The position numbers and the translations under genes were made by a program. Positions 1 through 9,387 of a stretch of DNA of 64,000 bases are shown here, one piece after another; position 1 is the first letter of the stretch; each line of letters opens with the position of its first letter. The notes beneath the pieces were generated by a model. That model ran no database searches. It saw only the letters and a list, made by a program, of their open reading frames with translations, and was not told the DNA's origin. This DNA is from Acidobacteriota bacterium (GTDB lineage Bacteria; Acidobacteriota; Vicinamibacteria; Vicinamibacterales; UBA2999), in NCBI GenBank assembly GCA_016871195.1, contig VFZN01000013.1, positions 22,288 through 86,287 on the forward strand. The letters are read 5' to 3'.

Positions 1-1003
1 CGGACCGAGGTGCTGACCGGTCATCGAAACCGGTGGCAATCACGGTGATCTTGACGCGTCCCTCGAGTGTCGGATCAACCACGGCCCCGAAGATGATGTT
101 GGCATCCTCGTGGGCCGCGTTCTCGATGATCGACATCGCCTCGTTCACCTCGATGAGTGACAAATCGTGGCCCCCAGTCACGTTGACGATGACGCCGCGG
201 GCGCCGTCGACCCTGGCATCCTCCAGCAGCGGGCTGGAGATGGCCCGCGTGGCGGCGGTCGTCGCGCGGTCATGACCGTCCGCGATCGCCGTGCCCATCA
301 TCGCCACCCCCATGCTCGACATGATGGTCTTCACGTCGGCAAAGTCGAGGTTGATGATGCCGGGGAACAGAATCAGGTCGGAAATGCCCTGAATCGACTG
401 TCGAAGCACATCGTCGGCCGTCGTGAAGGCGTCGAGCATGCTGGTGTTCCTGTCGATGACCGACAGCAGACGTTCGTTGGGGATGGTGATGACCGTGTCG
501 ACCACCTCCTGCAGGGCGGCCAGTCCCGCATCGGCCTGGCGGGCGCGCTTGCGTCCTTCGAACTTGAAGGGCTTGGTGACCACCGCCACGGTCAGCGCAC
601 CCAGCTCACTGGCGAGCGAGGCGATGACGGGTGCGGCGCCAGTGCCGGTGCCTCCACCAAGGCCGGTGGTGACAAACACCAGATCGGCCCCGGTCAGGGC
701 GTGCACCAACGCGTCAGTATCTTCGAGCGCCGCCTGCCGACCGACGTTCGGGTCGGCGCCTGCGCCCAGTCCCTTGGTCAGCTTGTCGCCGATCTGCAGC
801 TTGATCGGGGCAGGGTTGCCACGCAGGGCCTGGGCGTCCGTATTGGCGACGATGAACTCGACGCCCGACAGGCCGGCCTGCACCATGCGGGTCACGGCAT
901 TGCTGCCGCCACCGCCCACCCCCACCACCTTGATGCGGGCACCGGGTCGCTGATTCTCATCCAGGGTCAGTCGTGGCACGTTGCTGCTCATGTGATCTCC
1001 CAT
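1..1003 (-). CDS. ftsZ: Cell division protein FtsZ (partial, C-terminus beyond window)
   Basis: Tubulin-like GTPase that polymerises into the division ring at midcell. The minus-strand reading frame starts [18 protein letters not shown] and continues into the FtsZ N-terminal Rossmann fold ([14 protein letters not shown]). The tubulin signature GLGGGTGT lies near bases 645-675. The frame runs off base 1, so the C-terminal part is missing. Two in-frame ATGs are possible. ATG at 1003 lies 4 bases after AGGAGG (1008-1013), which overlaps the ftsA stop. ATG at 991 follows a GGAG at 5 bases. It is the last gene seen of the dcw operon, directly after ftsA. Identification is secure; only the exact start is uncertain. 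Confidence 0.97.
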   Translation of the reverse strand, partial: MGDHMSSNVPRLTLDENQRPGARIKVVGVGGGGSNAVTRMVQAGLSGVEFIVANTDAQALRGNPAPIKLQIGDKLTKGLGAGADPNVGRQAALEDTDALVHALTGADLVFVTTGLGGGTGTGAAPVIASLASELGALTVAVVTKPFKFEGRKRARQADAGLAALQEVVDTVITIPNERLLSVIDRNTSMLDAFTTADDVLRQSIQGISDLILFPGIINLDFADVKTIMSSMGVAMMGTAIADGHDRATTAATRAISSPLLEDARVDGARGVIVNVTGGHDLSLIEVNEAMSIIENAAHEDANIIFGAVVDPTLEGRVKITVIATGFDDRSAPRS

Positions 1004-1011
1004 CCCGCCTC

Positions 1012-2241
1012 CTAAAAAAACTCTTTGAAGACTGTCCGCAGTCGTTCGAATAGTCCTGCCCATGCCTGTCCCGACTCCGGCGCGGTCGATACCCGCTGCC
1101 GCTCGGCATAGCGCACCAGACCCACTGCCGTCGCATACGACGGATTGGCGACGTGGTCGGCCAGACCACCCACACCCGTCGGCGATGCCCGCCTGATCGG
1201 CAAGTCGAAAATCTGCTCGGCAATTTCGGCCAGCCCGTCAAGCTGTGCACCACCACCGGTCAGTACGAGGCCCGAATTGAGCGATTTCTCGTAGCCCGAC
1301 TTTGAAATTTCATCCCACACCAGGTGAAACAATTCCTCTGCTCTCGGCTGCAGAATGTCCGAGAGCATGCGGCGGGCCATCACGCGCGGACGACGTCCGC
1401 CGATGCTGGCCACTTCCATCGTTTCCTCTTCCCCGACCATCGACGACAGCGCGCAGCCCACGCGGCGCTTGACCTTCTCGGCCTCGGGCAGCGGCGTCCG
1501 CAGGCCCACGGCCACGTCGCTCGTGAAGTGATCGCCACCGACGGCGACGACACCCGTGTGCCACAGGCTGCCGCGCTCGTAGATTGCAAGGTCGGCTGTG
1601 CCACCACCAATGTCGATGAGGGCGACGCCCAGGTCTTTTTCGTCGGCCGTCAGCACAGACTCGGCGGCGGCCAGTTGGCTGACCACGGTCTGGCTGACCT
1701 CAACGCCGGCCCGGTTGACGCAGGCCACCAGGTTCTGGATGGCGGTCGCGCTGCCGGTGACAATGTGGACGTTGACTTCCAAGCGAGCCCCGGTGAGGCC
1801 GACCGGCTCGCCGATGCCTTCCTGCTCATCGACCACAAAGTCCTGGGGCAGCACATGGATGATCTCGCGGCCCGAGGGGAGCGACACGGCGCTGGCGGCA
1901 TCGATGGCACGGCGCACATCCTCTCGACTGACCTCGCGATTCCTGCCAGCCACAGCCACCACGCCGCGCGAGTTGAAGCCCTTGATGCCCGGGCCGCTCA
2001 AGGCCAGGGTCACCGATCCGATCTCGACGCCGGCCATGTGTTCGGCTTCGTCGATCGAGCGCTTGATGGAGTCGACGGCCGCGTCCAGGCTGACCACGAC
2101 TCCACGCTTGATGCCCTTCGACTCGGTCGATCCAATGCCAATGACGTCGACCTGGCCGGGCCCGTGGATTTCCCCGACAACCGTGCACACCTTCGATGTG
2201 CCGATATCCAGTCCCACGACATAGCGGTCAGGCTGTGCCAT
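1012..2241 (-). CDS. ftsA: Cell division protein FtsA
   Basis: Actin-fold ATPase that tethers FtsZ filaments to the inner membrane and recruits late divisome proteins. The phosphate-1 motif ([16 protein letters not shown]) is at the N-terminus. A phosphate-2 motif ([14 protein letters not shown]) and an adenosine motif ([13 protein letters not shown]) follow. The protein ends in an amphipathic helix ([16 protein letters not shown]), the usual membrane-targeting sequence. The length of 409 residues is normal. ATG at 2241 is preferred over the adjoining GTG at 2244 because GGAGG then sits 4 bases upstream. It is flanked by ftsQ (20-base gap) and ftsZ, the classic order. Confidence 0.97.
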   Translation of the reverse strand: MAQPDRYVVGLDIGTSKVCTVVGEIHGPGQVDVIGIGSTESKGIKRGVVVSLDAAVDSIKRSIDEAEHMAGVEIGSVTLALSGPGIKGFNSRGVVAVAGRNREVSREDVRRAIDAASAVSLPSGREIIHVLPQDFVVDEQEGIGEPVGLTGARLEVNVHIVTGSATAIQNLVACVNRAGVEVSQTVVSQLAAAESVLTADEKDLGVALIDIGGGTADLAIYERGSLWHTGVVAVGGDHFTSDVAVGLRTPLPEAEKVKRRVGCALSSMVGEEETMEVASIGGRRPRVMARRMLSDILQPRAEELFHLVWDEISKSGYEKSLNSGLVLTGGGAQLDGLAEIAEQIFDLPIRRASPTGVGGLADHVANPSYATAVGLVRYAERQRVSTAPESGQAWAGLFERLRTVFKEFF

Positions 2242-2261
2242 CACTCCTCCGATTCCTCACA

Positions 2262-3110
2262 TCAGGGCCGCGGGCCGGCCGAGGCCTGGCGCACGGGCTT
2301 CACATACAAGCGGTCAGGAAACCGCAGGTCCACATACTCGAGGCCAGACGACAGCCGCTCGCGCACCGTCGCACCAAGGTCGAGATACTGCTGCACACGT
2401 GCGGCAAACTGGTCGGTGCCCAGATAGAGGGCCGTAGGATCGCCGTTGAGCCAGACCACGACGTTGCCGGCGTCCGACACATCAACCTGCGACACCTGCC
2501 GGGCCAGCGCCGGCTGTGTCCCGAAGGAACTGAGGACCCGACCCGTCAGCGACAACCGCTCTGCATCGATCGCCAGGGCCACGCTGCCCGGGGTCAAGAG
2601 TCCCTCGACAATCGGTAGGTTGAACGCCGCATACGCCGGGCCGTATTCGTCGATGATCATGCCGTCACTGTCGACGAGATACAGCGTGCTGCCGAGCCGC
2701 GCAATGGCGATCGGCGACCGCTCGGTGATGCGCACGGCGACGGTCGACGGCAGCTCTCGCCGAAGCGTGGCGTCGTGGACCCACGGCAGCGCATGCAGGC
2801 GGTCCTGCCACTCGGCCAGGTCGACGTCGAATATGTGCCGGCCCTTGAGCTCGTCGAGCACACCCAGCACGTCGCCCTCCGACATGCGGTGGGTGCCAGT
2901 CACCCTGATGTCCTGTACGCGCAACCACGGCGAGGTGAGGCCTGACACCACAGACCATGCCATCGCCACCAGCACGCCGACCACCGCCACGATCAGGGCT
3001 GCCACACGCCATCGCGGCGACGGCGTCGTGCGTCGGGGTTGTGTCGACGGCTTGACCTGCGCACGCCGAAACCGCTTGTCGGCCGGGGCTGTGACAACAG
3101 GCGCGGTCAT
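2262..3110 (-). CDS. ftsQ: Cell division protein FtsQ (POTRA domain)
   Basis: Bitopic divisome scaffold that binds FtsB/FtsL. The cytoplasmic N-terminus is basic, followed by one membrane segment around residues 33-54 (ALIVAVVGVLVAMAWSVV). A POTRA domain follows at about 73-145 (VQDIRVTGTHRMSEGDV through AVRITERSP), then the FtsQ beta domain. The length of 282 residues is typical. ATG at 3110 overlaps the murC stop as ATGA, so translation is probably coupled. No murB or ddl lies between murC and ftsQ, unlike many proteobacterial dcw clusters. Confidence 0.93.
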   Translation of the reverse strand: MTAPVVTAPADKRFRRAQVKPSTQPRRTTPSPRWRVAALIVAVVGVLVAMAWSVVSGLTSPWLRVQDIRVTGTHRMSEGDVLGVLDELKGRHIFDVDLAEWQDRLHALPWVHDATLRRELPSTVAVRITERSPIAIARLGSTLYLVDSDGMIIDEYGPAYAAFNLPIVEGLLTPGSVALAIDAERLSLTGRVLSSFGTQPALARQVSQVDVSDAGNVVVWLNGDPTALYLGTDQFAARVQQYLDLGATVRERLSSGLEYVDLRFPDRLYVKPVRQASAGPRP

Positions 3111-4525
3111 GCCGTCCCTCCGTCCGCCGTCATCGCCGAGAGCGCCACCACGACACGGGCCGCCGTGCCACCGATCGAACCGGCACCGAGCGTGATGACG
3201 AGATCGCCAGGACGCGACAGGCGGGCGACGGCCGACGGCAGCGCCGACAGGTCGGGCACCACCTGCACGGGCGTGCCGTGTTCCGCCCGGATGGCCGCCG
3301 CCAGTGCCTCGATGGTCACGCCGGGAATCGGGGCCTCGCTCGCGGGATAGATGTCGGTCAGCACCACGGCGTCAGCCGTGGCCAGGGTGCGCGCGAACTC
3401 GGGCATGAGGTCACGCGTCCGCGTGAACCGATGCGGCTGGAATGCCAGCACGATCCGGGTGGGCTGCGCGGCGCGCGCAGCCGCCAGCACGGCGGCGATC
3501 TCCGTGGGATGATGCCCGTAGTCGTCAACGACCACCACGCCGTTCACCTCGCCCACGCGCTGGAACCGGCGATCTGCGCCGCGGAATCCGGCAAGGGCCT
3601 CCGCCATGCGGGCAAAGGGCACGTCGAGTTCCAGGGCCACCGCCACCGCGGCCAGCGCATTGAGCACCGAGTGCCGTCCTGGCACCTGCAGGCGCAGATC
3701 GCCGAGCACCTGGCCCTCGCCCGCGCGGTGCGCGTCGTGCAGCACGAGGCGGCAGCGCGATCCGAATCCCTCGAGGACCACATCGGTCGCCACCAGTTGT
3801 GCCTCAGGATGGTCGATGCCGTAAGTCACGGTGCGCCGCGTCAGCCTCGGAAGAATCGCACGCAGCGGGGCATCGTCAGCGCACGCAATGACTGCGCCGT
3901 AGAACGGCACCTTCCCTGCGAACTCGACGAAGGCCGATTCGAGATCGGCATAGCTGCCGTAGGCGTCCATGTGTTCGCGGTCGAGATTGGTGATGACCGC
4001 CAGGGTCGGTGACAGCCGCAGGAACGACCGGTCACTTTCGTCGGCCTCGACGACCATCCACTCGCCCCGCCCGAGGCGGGCGTTGCTGCCAAAGGCACTG
4101 AGCTTGCCACCAATCACGGCGGTGGGATCAAGCCCGGCCTGCTCGAGCACCAGCGCCACCATCGAGGTGGTACTGGTCTTGCCGTGCGCACCGGCGACTG
4201 CAATGCCCGACCGCAGGCGCATCAGCTCGGCGAGCATTTCCGCCCGGGGAATGACAGGAATGTGCCGCTGCCGCGCGTCGATCATTTCAGGATTGTCAGG
4301 ACGGATGGCCGACGAGTAGACCACCACATCGGCGTTGCCGACATGCGATGCGGCGTGTCCGACATGCACCGTGATGCCCAGCTGTGCGAGCCGGTCGGTC
4401 AGGTCGGTGCGGCGCGCATCTGAACCCGACACCCGGTAGCCGAGGTTGACCAGCAACTCGGCAATGCCGCTCATGCCGATGCCCCCGATGCCGATGAAGT
4501 GCACCCGCCTCGTCTTACCCAGCAA
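3107..4525 (-). CDS. murC: UDP-N-acetylmuramate--L-alanine ligase MurC
   Basis: Cytoplasmic ATP-dependent ligase adding L-Ala to UDP-MurNAc, the first step of the stem peptide. Conserved features are the N-terminal Rossmann motif VHFIGIGGIGMSGIAELL, the P-loop GAHGKTSTT and the Mur C-terminal domain with DDYGHHPTEI and FQPHRFTRT. The open frame extends upstream to an ATG at 4591 deep inside murG. Alignment with family N-termini favours the TTG at 4525 (MLGKTRRVHFIG), which overlaps the murG stop by 11 bases. An ATG at 4561 is the alternative. The end overlaps ftsQ by 4 bases. Confidence 0.95.
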   Translation of the reverse strand: MLGKTRRVHFIGIGGIGMSGIAELLVNLGYRVSGSDARRTDLTDRLAQLGITVHVGHAASHVGNADVVVYSSAIRPDNPEMIDARQRHIPVIPRAEMLAELMRLRSGIAVAGAHGKTSTTSMVALVLEQAGLDPTAVIGGKLSAFGSNARLGRGEWMVVEADESDRSFLRLSPTLAVITNLDREHMDAYGSYADLESAFVEFAGKVPFYGAVIACADDAPLRAILPRLTRRTVTYGIDHPEAQLVATDVVLEGFGSRCRLVLHDAHRAGEGQVLGDLRLQVPGRHSVLNALAAVAVALELDVPFARMAEALAGFRGADRRFQRVGEVNGVVVVDDYGHHPTEIAAVLAAARAAQPTRIVLAFQPHRFTRTRDLMPEFARTLATADAVVLTDIYPASEAPIPGVTIEALAAAIRAEHGTPVQVVPDLSALPSAVARLSRPGDLVITLGAGSIGGTAARVVVALSAMTADGGTA

Positions 4526-5597
4526 GGGCCACCACCTGATCGGCAATGCGCGCCGCCGCATTGGCATGCGCGAGGGTGCGGGCACGGGCACTCATCGCCG
4601 CGCGCCTCGGGGCATCGGTCGCCAGCGCCAGTACGGCCTCAGCCAGGCGTGCGCCGGTCAGCGTGGCCTGCTCGAGGACCAGCGCCGCACCGTCGCGGGC
4701 AAACGCCTCGGCGTTCTTCCGCTGATGGTCATCCGTCGCCGTCGGCAGCGGCACCAGAATCGCCGCCCGCCCAGAGGCCGCCAGCTCAGACAGCGTTGTC
4801 GCTCCGGCGCGACAGACCACGAGATCGGCGTCGCGCATGGCCTGATCCATGTCGTACAGAAACGCGTCGACGTGCACGTCCAGCGCAGTCTGTGCATACC
4901 CCGTGGTGACCTCCGCCTGGTCACGCGCCCCGGTCTGGTGCGTCACCTGCAGCGCCACGCCCGAGGCCGCCAGCAGCGGCGCGGCCTCGACCATCGCCCG
5001 ATTAATCGCCTGTGCGCCCTGCGACCCACCAGACACCAGCACACGGACCCGCGCCCCGTTCACGGCCACGGCCGCAGGTGCGTGAAAAAAATTCTCGCGC
5101 ACGGGATTGCCCGCCAGAAAACCCACACGGGGGAAGAACCGCAGCGCCTCGGCGAAGTTGACGGCTGCCGCCCGCACGACCGGCGCGAGCAGCCGGTTGG
5201 TCAGGCCCGGCAGCGCATTTTGCTCCAGCAGCAGCGTCGGCATCCGTCGCAGCGCCGCCAGAGCGAGCACTGGCCCTGACGAGTAGCCACCGACGCCCAC
5301 CACCACCGACGGATGCCGCACCGAAAGAACGCGCCACGCGTCAATTGCTGACAGGGGCAGGGTCAGCAGGCCGCGCACCAGTGCCACGACCGACTTCCCC
5401 TTCAGCCCGGCCACGCGAATCGTGTCGAGCACAAATCCTTCGCGCGGCACGACGCGACTCTCAAGGCCCGCCATGGTGCCAACAAACGTCACCACGGTCG
5501 ACGCATCGCGCCGCTGCAGTTCGCGGGCGACCGCGATGCCCGGATACAAATGGCCGCCGGTGCCGCCACCGGCGATGAGCACGCGACGGGGCATCAT
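4515..5597 (-). CDS. murG: UDP-GlcNAc--undecaprenyl-PP-MurNAc-pentapeptide GlcNAc transferase MurG
   Basis: GT28 family transferase at the inner face of the membrane. It adds GlcNAc to lipid I to give lipid II. The N-terminal motif LIAGGGTGGHLYPGIAVA and the UDP-GlcNAc-binding stretch VSGGSQGAQAIN are present, followed by DLVVCRAGATTLSELAASG. The frame is open far upstream, but ATG at 5597 gives a standard 360-residue protein and overlaps the ftsW stop as ATGA. The upstream 88-codon extension is low-complexity out-of-frame ftsW and is rejected. Confidence 0.96.
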   Translation of the reverse strand: MMPRRVLIAGGGTGGHLYPGIAVARELQRRDASTVVTFVGTMAGLESRVVPREGFVLDTIRVAGLKGKSVVALVRGLLTLPLSAIDAWRVLSVRHPSVVVGVGGYSSGPVLALAALRRMPTLLLEQNALPGLTNRLLAPVVRAAAVNFAEALRFFPRVGFLAGNPVRENFFHAPAAVAVNGARVRVLVSGGSQGAQAINRAMVEAAPLLAASGVALQVTHQTGARDQAEVTTGYAQTALDVHVDAFLYDMDQAMRDADLVVCRAGATTLSELAASGRAAILVPLPTATDDHQRKNAEAFARDGAALVLEQATLTGARLAEAVLALATDAPRRAAMSARARTLAHANAAARIADQVVALAG

Positions 5598-6703
5598 GTC
5601 GATTTCCGTCCCTGGCTGACATGCTGCGAGATGTTCAGCAGCACCCCGACACCCACGAGATTGATCAGCAGCGACGACCCGCCGGCACTGACGAGCGGTA
5701 GCGGAATGCCCTTGGTCGGTGCCAGCCCCAGCACGACGCTCATGTTCACGAATGCCTGCAGCACGAGCATCAGCGTGAGACCGAGCGCGAGATAGGAACC
5801 GAATGGATCCTGAATGCGCGCTGACAGCCGAAGCCCGCGCCATGCCAGCACACAGAAGCACGCCAGCACGATCACGGCGCCGACCAGGCCTGTCTCTTCG
5901 GAAATCACCGCAAAGATAAAGTCGGTGTGCGGGTCGGGCAGGTAGAAAAATTTCTGCGTGCTCTGCATCAACCCCTTGCCCGTCACACCGCCGGTGCCCA
6001 CCGCCTGCAGCGACTGAATGATCTGGAAGCCATCGCCGCGCGGATCGGTCCAGGGGTCGAGAAACGTGGTCAGTCGGCGCCGTCGATAGTCGGCCTGCAT
6101 GAGGACGACGAATGCCGCCGGCACTCCCACCAGCAGGATGGTCCCCATGTAACGCCAGCTGAGACCCGCCGCAAACACCATGCAGCCGACCACGGCCACG
6201 ATGGCGACCGACGTGCCGAAGTCTGGCTCGATGACGATAAGCCCGGCGAGCGTGCCCACCACCGCAATGATGGGCAACAGAGTCTGGGGGATGTCGTTGA
6301 TGCGATCCGCCCGTCGCTCAAGCATGATCGCGGCGAACAGAATTGCCGCCAGCTTCGCCACTTCCGAGGGCTGGATGCCAAAGCCCGCCAGGCCAAACCA
6401 GCGCCGCGCGCCATTGATCGGCCGCGAGAACAGAACGGCCACCAGCATCACCACCACCAGACCCAGCAGCGTCCACATCAGCCGGTCATTGCGATACCGT
6501 CGATAGTCGACGTGCATCATGCCCACCATGAAGACGCAGCCCAGCAGGGCCCACATCAGCTGCTTGCTCGAGAAGGCCGTCGATTGCTGGAAGCGGACGT
6601 CGGCCATGACCGCCGACGCGCTGTACACCATCACCACGCTGATGAGCACCAGCGCAATGGTGGCTATGAACATCCATCGATCCGATTGCAGCTTCTGGGC
6701 CAT
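5594..6703 (-). CDS. ftsW: Peptidoglycan glycosyltransferase FtsW (SEDS)
   Basis: SEDS-family polytopic membrane glycosyltransferase that polymerises lipid II in the septum together with FtsI. It has about nine to ten hydrophobic segments and the SEDS signature GLAGFGIQPSEVAKLAAIL. Later it has GKGLMQSTQKFFYLPDPHTDFIFAVISEE and LPLVSAGGSSL, both characteristic of FtsW/RodA. The length of 369 residues is slightly short but complete. Unlike its neighbours it does not abut the preceding gene. The 217-base gap to murD contains a structured inverted repeat (6781-6912), and no strong Shine-Dalgarno is evident before ATG 6703. Confidence 0.95.
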   Translation of the reverse strand: MAQKLQSDRWMFIATIALVLISVVMVYSASAVMADVRFQQSTAFSSKQLMWALLGCVFMVGMMHVDYRRYRNDRLMWTLLGLVVVMLVAVLFSRPINGARRWFGLAGFGIQPSEVAKLAAILFAAIMLERRADRINDIPQTLLPIIAVVGTLAGLIVIEPDFGTSVAIVAVVGCMVFAAGLSWRYMGTILLVGVPAAFVVLMQADYRRRRLTTFLDPWTDPRGDGFQIIQSLQAVGTGGVTGKGLMQSTQKFFYLPDPHTDFIFAVISEETGLVGAVIVLACFCVLAWRGLRLSARIQDPFGSYLALGLTLMLVLQAFVNMSVVLGLAPTKGIPLPLVSAGGSSLLINLVGVGVLLNISQHVSQGRKST

Positions 6704-6780
6704 GCGAACTGTCGCGTCTCTCTTTCTTCCGATACGGGGCTAAAGTTTTCCGCGCCCGGTTCGATACAACGGATGCGGTG

Positions 6781-6912
6781 CACAGAAGCCGCCAGCGGTC
6801 GTCAGCCGACTGAGGGGATGAGACACAGGTCTCGCAGGCGGAACTGCCTGCGTTCCCAGCGACCCGCTCTCACCCGCCATCATCCGACTGACGACAGCTC
6901 ACGGCTTCTGTG
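6781..6912. other. 132-base imperfect inverted repeat, candidate structured RNA or ftsW leader
   Basis: Outer arms CACAGAAGCCG (6781-6791) and CGGCTTCTGTG (6902-6912) are perfect complements. A second matching block, GTCGTCAG with CTGACGAC, follows after a 6-base internal loop. Inside lie a perfect 7-bp hairpin CGCAGGC/GCCTGCG with a 6-base loop (6834-6853), a 5-bp hairpin GAGAC-ACAG-GTCTC, and a competing TGAGA/TCTCA pairing. It begins 8 bases after the murD stop and ends 77 bases before the ftsW start. It may be an RNA leader or attenuator, a small RNA on either strand, or a MITE-like palindrome. No known RNA family could be assigned, and no T-tract makes it a standard terminator. Confidence 0.6.
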
Positions 6913-6920
6913 TGACGTGC

Positions 6921-8303
6921 CTATTCGGTCCCCGCGGCTGCCGATGCCAGCCGCGTCACCTCCTCCCGAAACTGCTCTCCCCGGTCCGCATAGTCGCGGA
7001 ACATGTCAAAACTCGCGCAGGCGGGCGCCAGCAGCACCACCCCGTCGGGCCGAGCCCGTCGCCAGGCCAGCGCCACGGCGTCTGCCAGCGTGTCGGCCTC
7101 GTCAACCGGCACGGTGTCCGCCAGCGCCTCGCGCACCTGCGGCCGCGATTGCCCGATGGCAACGACACCCCGCCCGTGCTGCGCCAGCGGCAGCGCCAGA
7201 TCGCGCAGGTCGCCGCCCTTGAACACGCCGCCGACGATGGCAACCACGGCATCAAAACTTTCGATCGACCGTGCGGCGGCCTCGATGTTGGTGGCTTTCG
7301 AATCGTTAATGAATCGCACGCCCTGGACAGCGCCCACGGGTTCCATCACATGCGGCAGCCCCCGGAAGTGCTCGAGCGCGCGCTGCATCCCCGCAGAGCT
7401 CGCGCCCGCCAGGTGGGCGACGGTGCAGGCGGCCACAACGTTGCCCTGCTGGTGCGCGCCGGGCACCTGCACCATGTGCAGCGGTACCAGTACCTGCGTG
7501 GTGCCGTCTGCAGCCCGATGCCTGATCGCCCCGTCGTGCACAAAGACTGACGTGCCGCCCGACGGCTGCCGTCCATAGCGCACCACCTGCGCATGCGAGA
7601 CCGTCGCCATCCGGCACGACGTGTCGCTGTCGGCGTTGATCACGAGCCAGTCGCCGTCGGTCTGGCGTGCCGTGATGCGGGCCTTCGCCTGCCAGTACGC
7701 CTCGAACGTGGCATGCCGATCGAGATGATCGGGTGACACATTCAGCACGGCAGCAATCCACGGGTGAAACGTGTCGGTCGAATCGAGCTGGAAGCTGCTG
7801 GCCTCAACCACGTGCAGGGTCTCGGGCGTTGACGCATCGACCTGTGCACTGAGCGGCACGCCGATATTGCCGCCGACCAGCACGGGGTGACCGGTGGCCT
7901 CGAGCATGTGTCCGACCAGTGCCGTGGTGGTCGACTTGCCCTTGGTGCCGGTGATGGCAATCAGTCGCCCGCGAATCCAGCGAGCGGCCAGTTCGAGCTC
8001 GCCGATGACCGGCACGCCTGCGGCACGGGCCGCGGCCAGGGGGGCCAGTGTGGTTGGCACGCCGGGGCTGGTGACAATCAGATCGGCCGACGTGAAGAGG
8101 GCCTCGGTGTGCTGTCCCAGTTCGAGCTGCACCGACGCGACCTGCAGCGCCACCGTATCGGCCTCGGGCAGCGAGGCCCGCGCATCCGTCAGCGTGACGA
8201 GCGCCCCGCGACGCGCCAGCAGCAGCGCGGCGGCGACGCCGCTGCGGGCGGCCCCCACCACCAGCACGCGCTGGCCTGCGACGGAGAACGGTGCGGGCAT
8301 CAT
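6921..8303 (-). CDS. murD: UDP-N-acetylmuramoyl-L-alanine--D-glutamate ligase MurD
   Basis: Cytoplasmic Mur ligase adding D-Glu to UDP-MurNAc-L-Ala. The Rossmann start is VLVVGAARSGVAAA, the ATP P-loop is ITGTKGKSTTTALVGH, and the central domain carries LNVSPDHLDRH. The C-terminal domain has INDSKATNIEAA, a typical MurD motif. The length of 460 residues is normal. ATG at 8303 overlaps the mraY stop as ATGA. The stop lies 8 bases before the inverted-repeat element that separates it from ftsW. Confidence 0.96.
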   Translation of the reverse strand: MMPAPFSVAGQRVLVVGAARSGVAAALLLARRGALVTLTDARASLPEADTVALQVASVQLELGQHTEALFTSADLIVTSPGVPTTLAPLAAARAAGVPVIGELELAARWIRGRLIAITGTKGKSTTTALVGHMLEATGHPVLVGGNIGVPLSAQVDASTPETLHVVEASSFQLDSTDTFHPWIAAVLNVSPDHLDRHATFEAYWQAKARITARQTDGDWLVINADSDTSCRMATVSHAQVVRYGRQPSGGTSVFVHDGAIRHRAADGTTQVLVPLHMVQVPGAHQQGNVVAACTVAHLAGASSAGMQRALEHFRGLPHVMEPVGAVQGVRFINDSKATNIEAAARSIESFDAVVAIVGGVFKGGDLRDLALPLAQHGRGVVAIGQSRPQVREALADTVPVDEADTLADAVALAWRRARPDGVVLLAPACASFDMFRDYADRGEQFREEVTRLASAAAGTE

Positions 8304-9385
8304 CGCAGCTTCAGGCTCGTGAGACTGAACAGCGCGAAGATAATCGCGATGATCAGGAACCGGGTGATGACCTTGGGCTCGGCCCAGCCGATCAGTTCAA
8401 AATGATGGTGCAGCGGCGCCATGCGGAATACCCGCGTGCCACGCAGCTTGAATGAGGTGACCTGGATGATTACCGAGGCGGCTTCCATCACGAATACGCC
8501 GCCGACGAACACCAGCAGGATTTCCTGCTTGATCAGAATGGCCACGATGCCGAGGGCGCCTCCGAGGGCCAGGGACCCTACGTCGCCCATGAAGATCTCG
8601 GCCGGATGGGCGTTGTACCAGAGGAAGCCGAGGCTGGCACCGACGAGTGCGCCGCAGAACACGGTCAGCTCGGCCGCCGGAGCAAAGCGCACCAGCAGCA
8701 GGTAGTCGGCAAACACCTTGTGCCCGGTCACATATGCCAGCGCCGTAAGTGTGGCTGCCGCCACGGCAAACGTGCTGATAGCCAGTCCGTCGAGGCCGTC
8801 GGTCAGGTTGACGGCGTTGCTCCACGCCACCAGCACGAAGACCGCAAACGGCACATAGAACCATCCCAGATCGGGGATCCACTGCTTGAAGAACGGGAAG
8901 ATGAGGCGCGTGTTGTAGAGGTCCTGAGTGGACATCCACATCAGTACCAGGCTCACCGCGAGGCCCGTGACCATCTGCAGGCCCATCTTGTAGCGCGGTG
9001 CCAGCCCGCCCGAAGACCGTCGCGTGATCTTCAGGTAGTCGTCTAGAAATCCGATGCCTCCGAACGCGGCCGTCGTCAGCACGGCCAGCCACACCGGCAG
9101 GTTCGTGAGGTCGGCCCACAGCAGCGTCGGCCCAAGGGCCGCCGCCAGAATCAGCAGGCCCCCCATCGTAGGCGTGCCGGCCTTGGACTGGTGCGACTGC
9201 GGCCCCTCCTGGCGAATGACCTGCCCAATCTGGAAGGTGCGCAGCCGCCTGATCAGCCAGGGCCCCAGCAGCAGACTGATGGCCAGCGCGGTCAGGCTGG
9301 CTGCCGCCGTCCGGAATGTGATGTAGCGTGCCACATTGAGAAACGGCAGCGATGGCACGAGCGGCAGCAGGAGGTGATACAGCAC
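8300..9385 (-). CDS. mraY: Phospho-MurNAc-pentapeptide transferase MraY
   Basis: Polytopic membrane transferase that moves phospho-MurNAc-pentapeptide to undecaprenyl phosphate, making lipid I. Signatures include GTPTMGGLLIL, FLDDYLKI, NAVNLTDGLDGLA, FMGDVGSLALGGALG and MAPLHHHFE. About ten membrane segments are present, and 361 residues is the usual length. It lies 2 bases after the murF stop and overlaps murD by 4 bases. Confidence 0.97.
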   Translation of the reverse strand: MLYHLLLPLVPSLPFLNVARYITFRTAAASLTALAISLLLGPWLIRRLRTFQIGQVIRQEGPQSHQSKAGTPTMGGLLILAAALGPTLLWADLTNLPVWLAVLTTAAFGGIGFLDDYLKITRRSSGGLAPRYKMGLQMVTGLAVSLVLMWMSTQDLYNTRLIFPFFKQWIPDLGWFYVPFAVFVLVAWSNAVNLTDGLDGLAISTFAVAAATLTALAYVTGHKVFADYLLLVRFAPAAELTVFCGALVGASLGFLWYNAHPAEIFMGDVGSLALGGALGIVAILIKQEILLVFVGGVFVMEAASVIIQVTSFKLRGTRVFRMAPLHHHFELIGWAEPKVITRFLIIAIIFALFSLTSLKLR

Positions 9386-9387
9386 CG

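Noticed and set aside
167..2427. Long plus-strand reading frames across ftsZ, ftsA and ftsQ
   Set aside because: They are antisense to genes with clear family motifs and encode compositionally biased sequence without recognisable domains, as expected for GC-rich DNA.
5598..5861. N-terminal extension of murG
   Set aside because: Lies inside ftsW; the conserved MurG start IAGGGTGG follows ATG 5597 with an ATGA junction.
6781..6912. Assignment of the inverted repeat to RNase P, 6S, SRP or tmRNA
   Set aside because: None of the diagnostic conserved sequences of these RNAs was found on either strand, so only a generic structured element is claimed.
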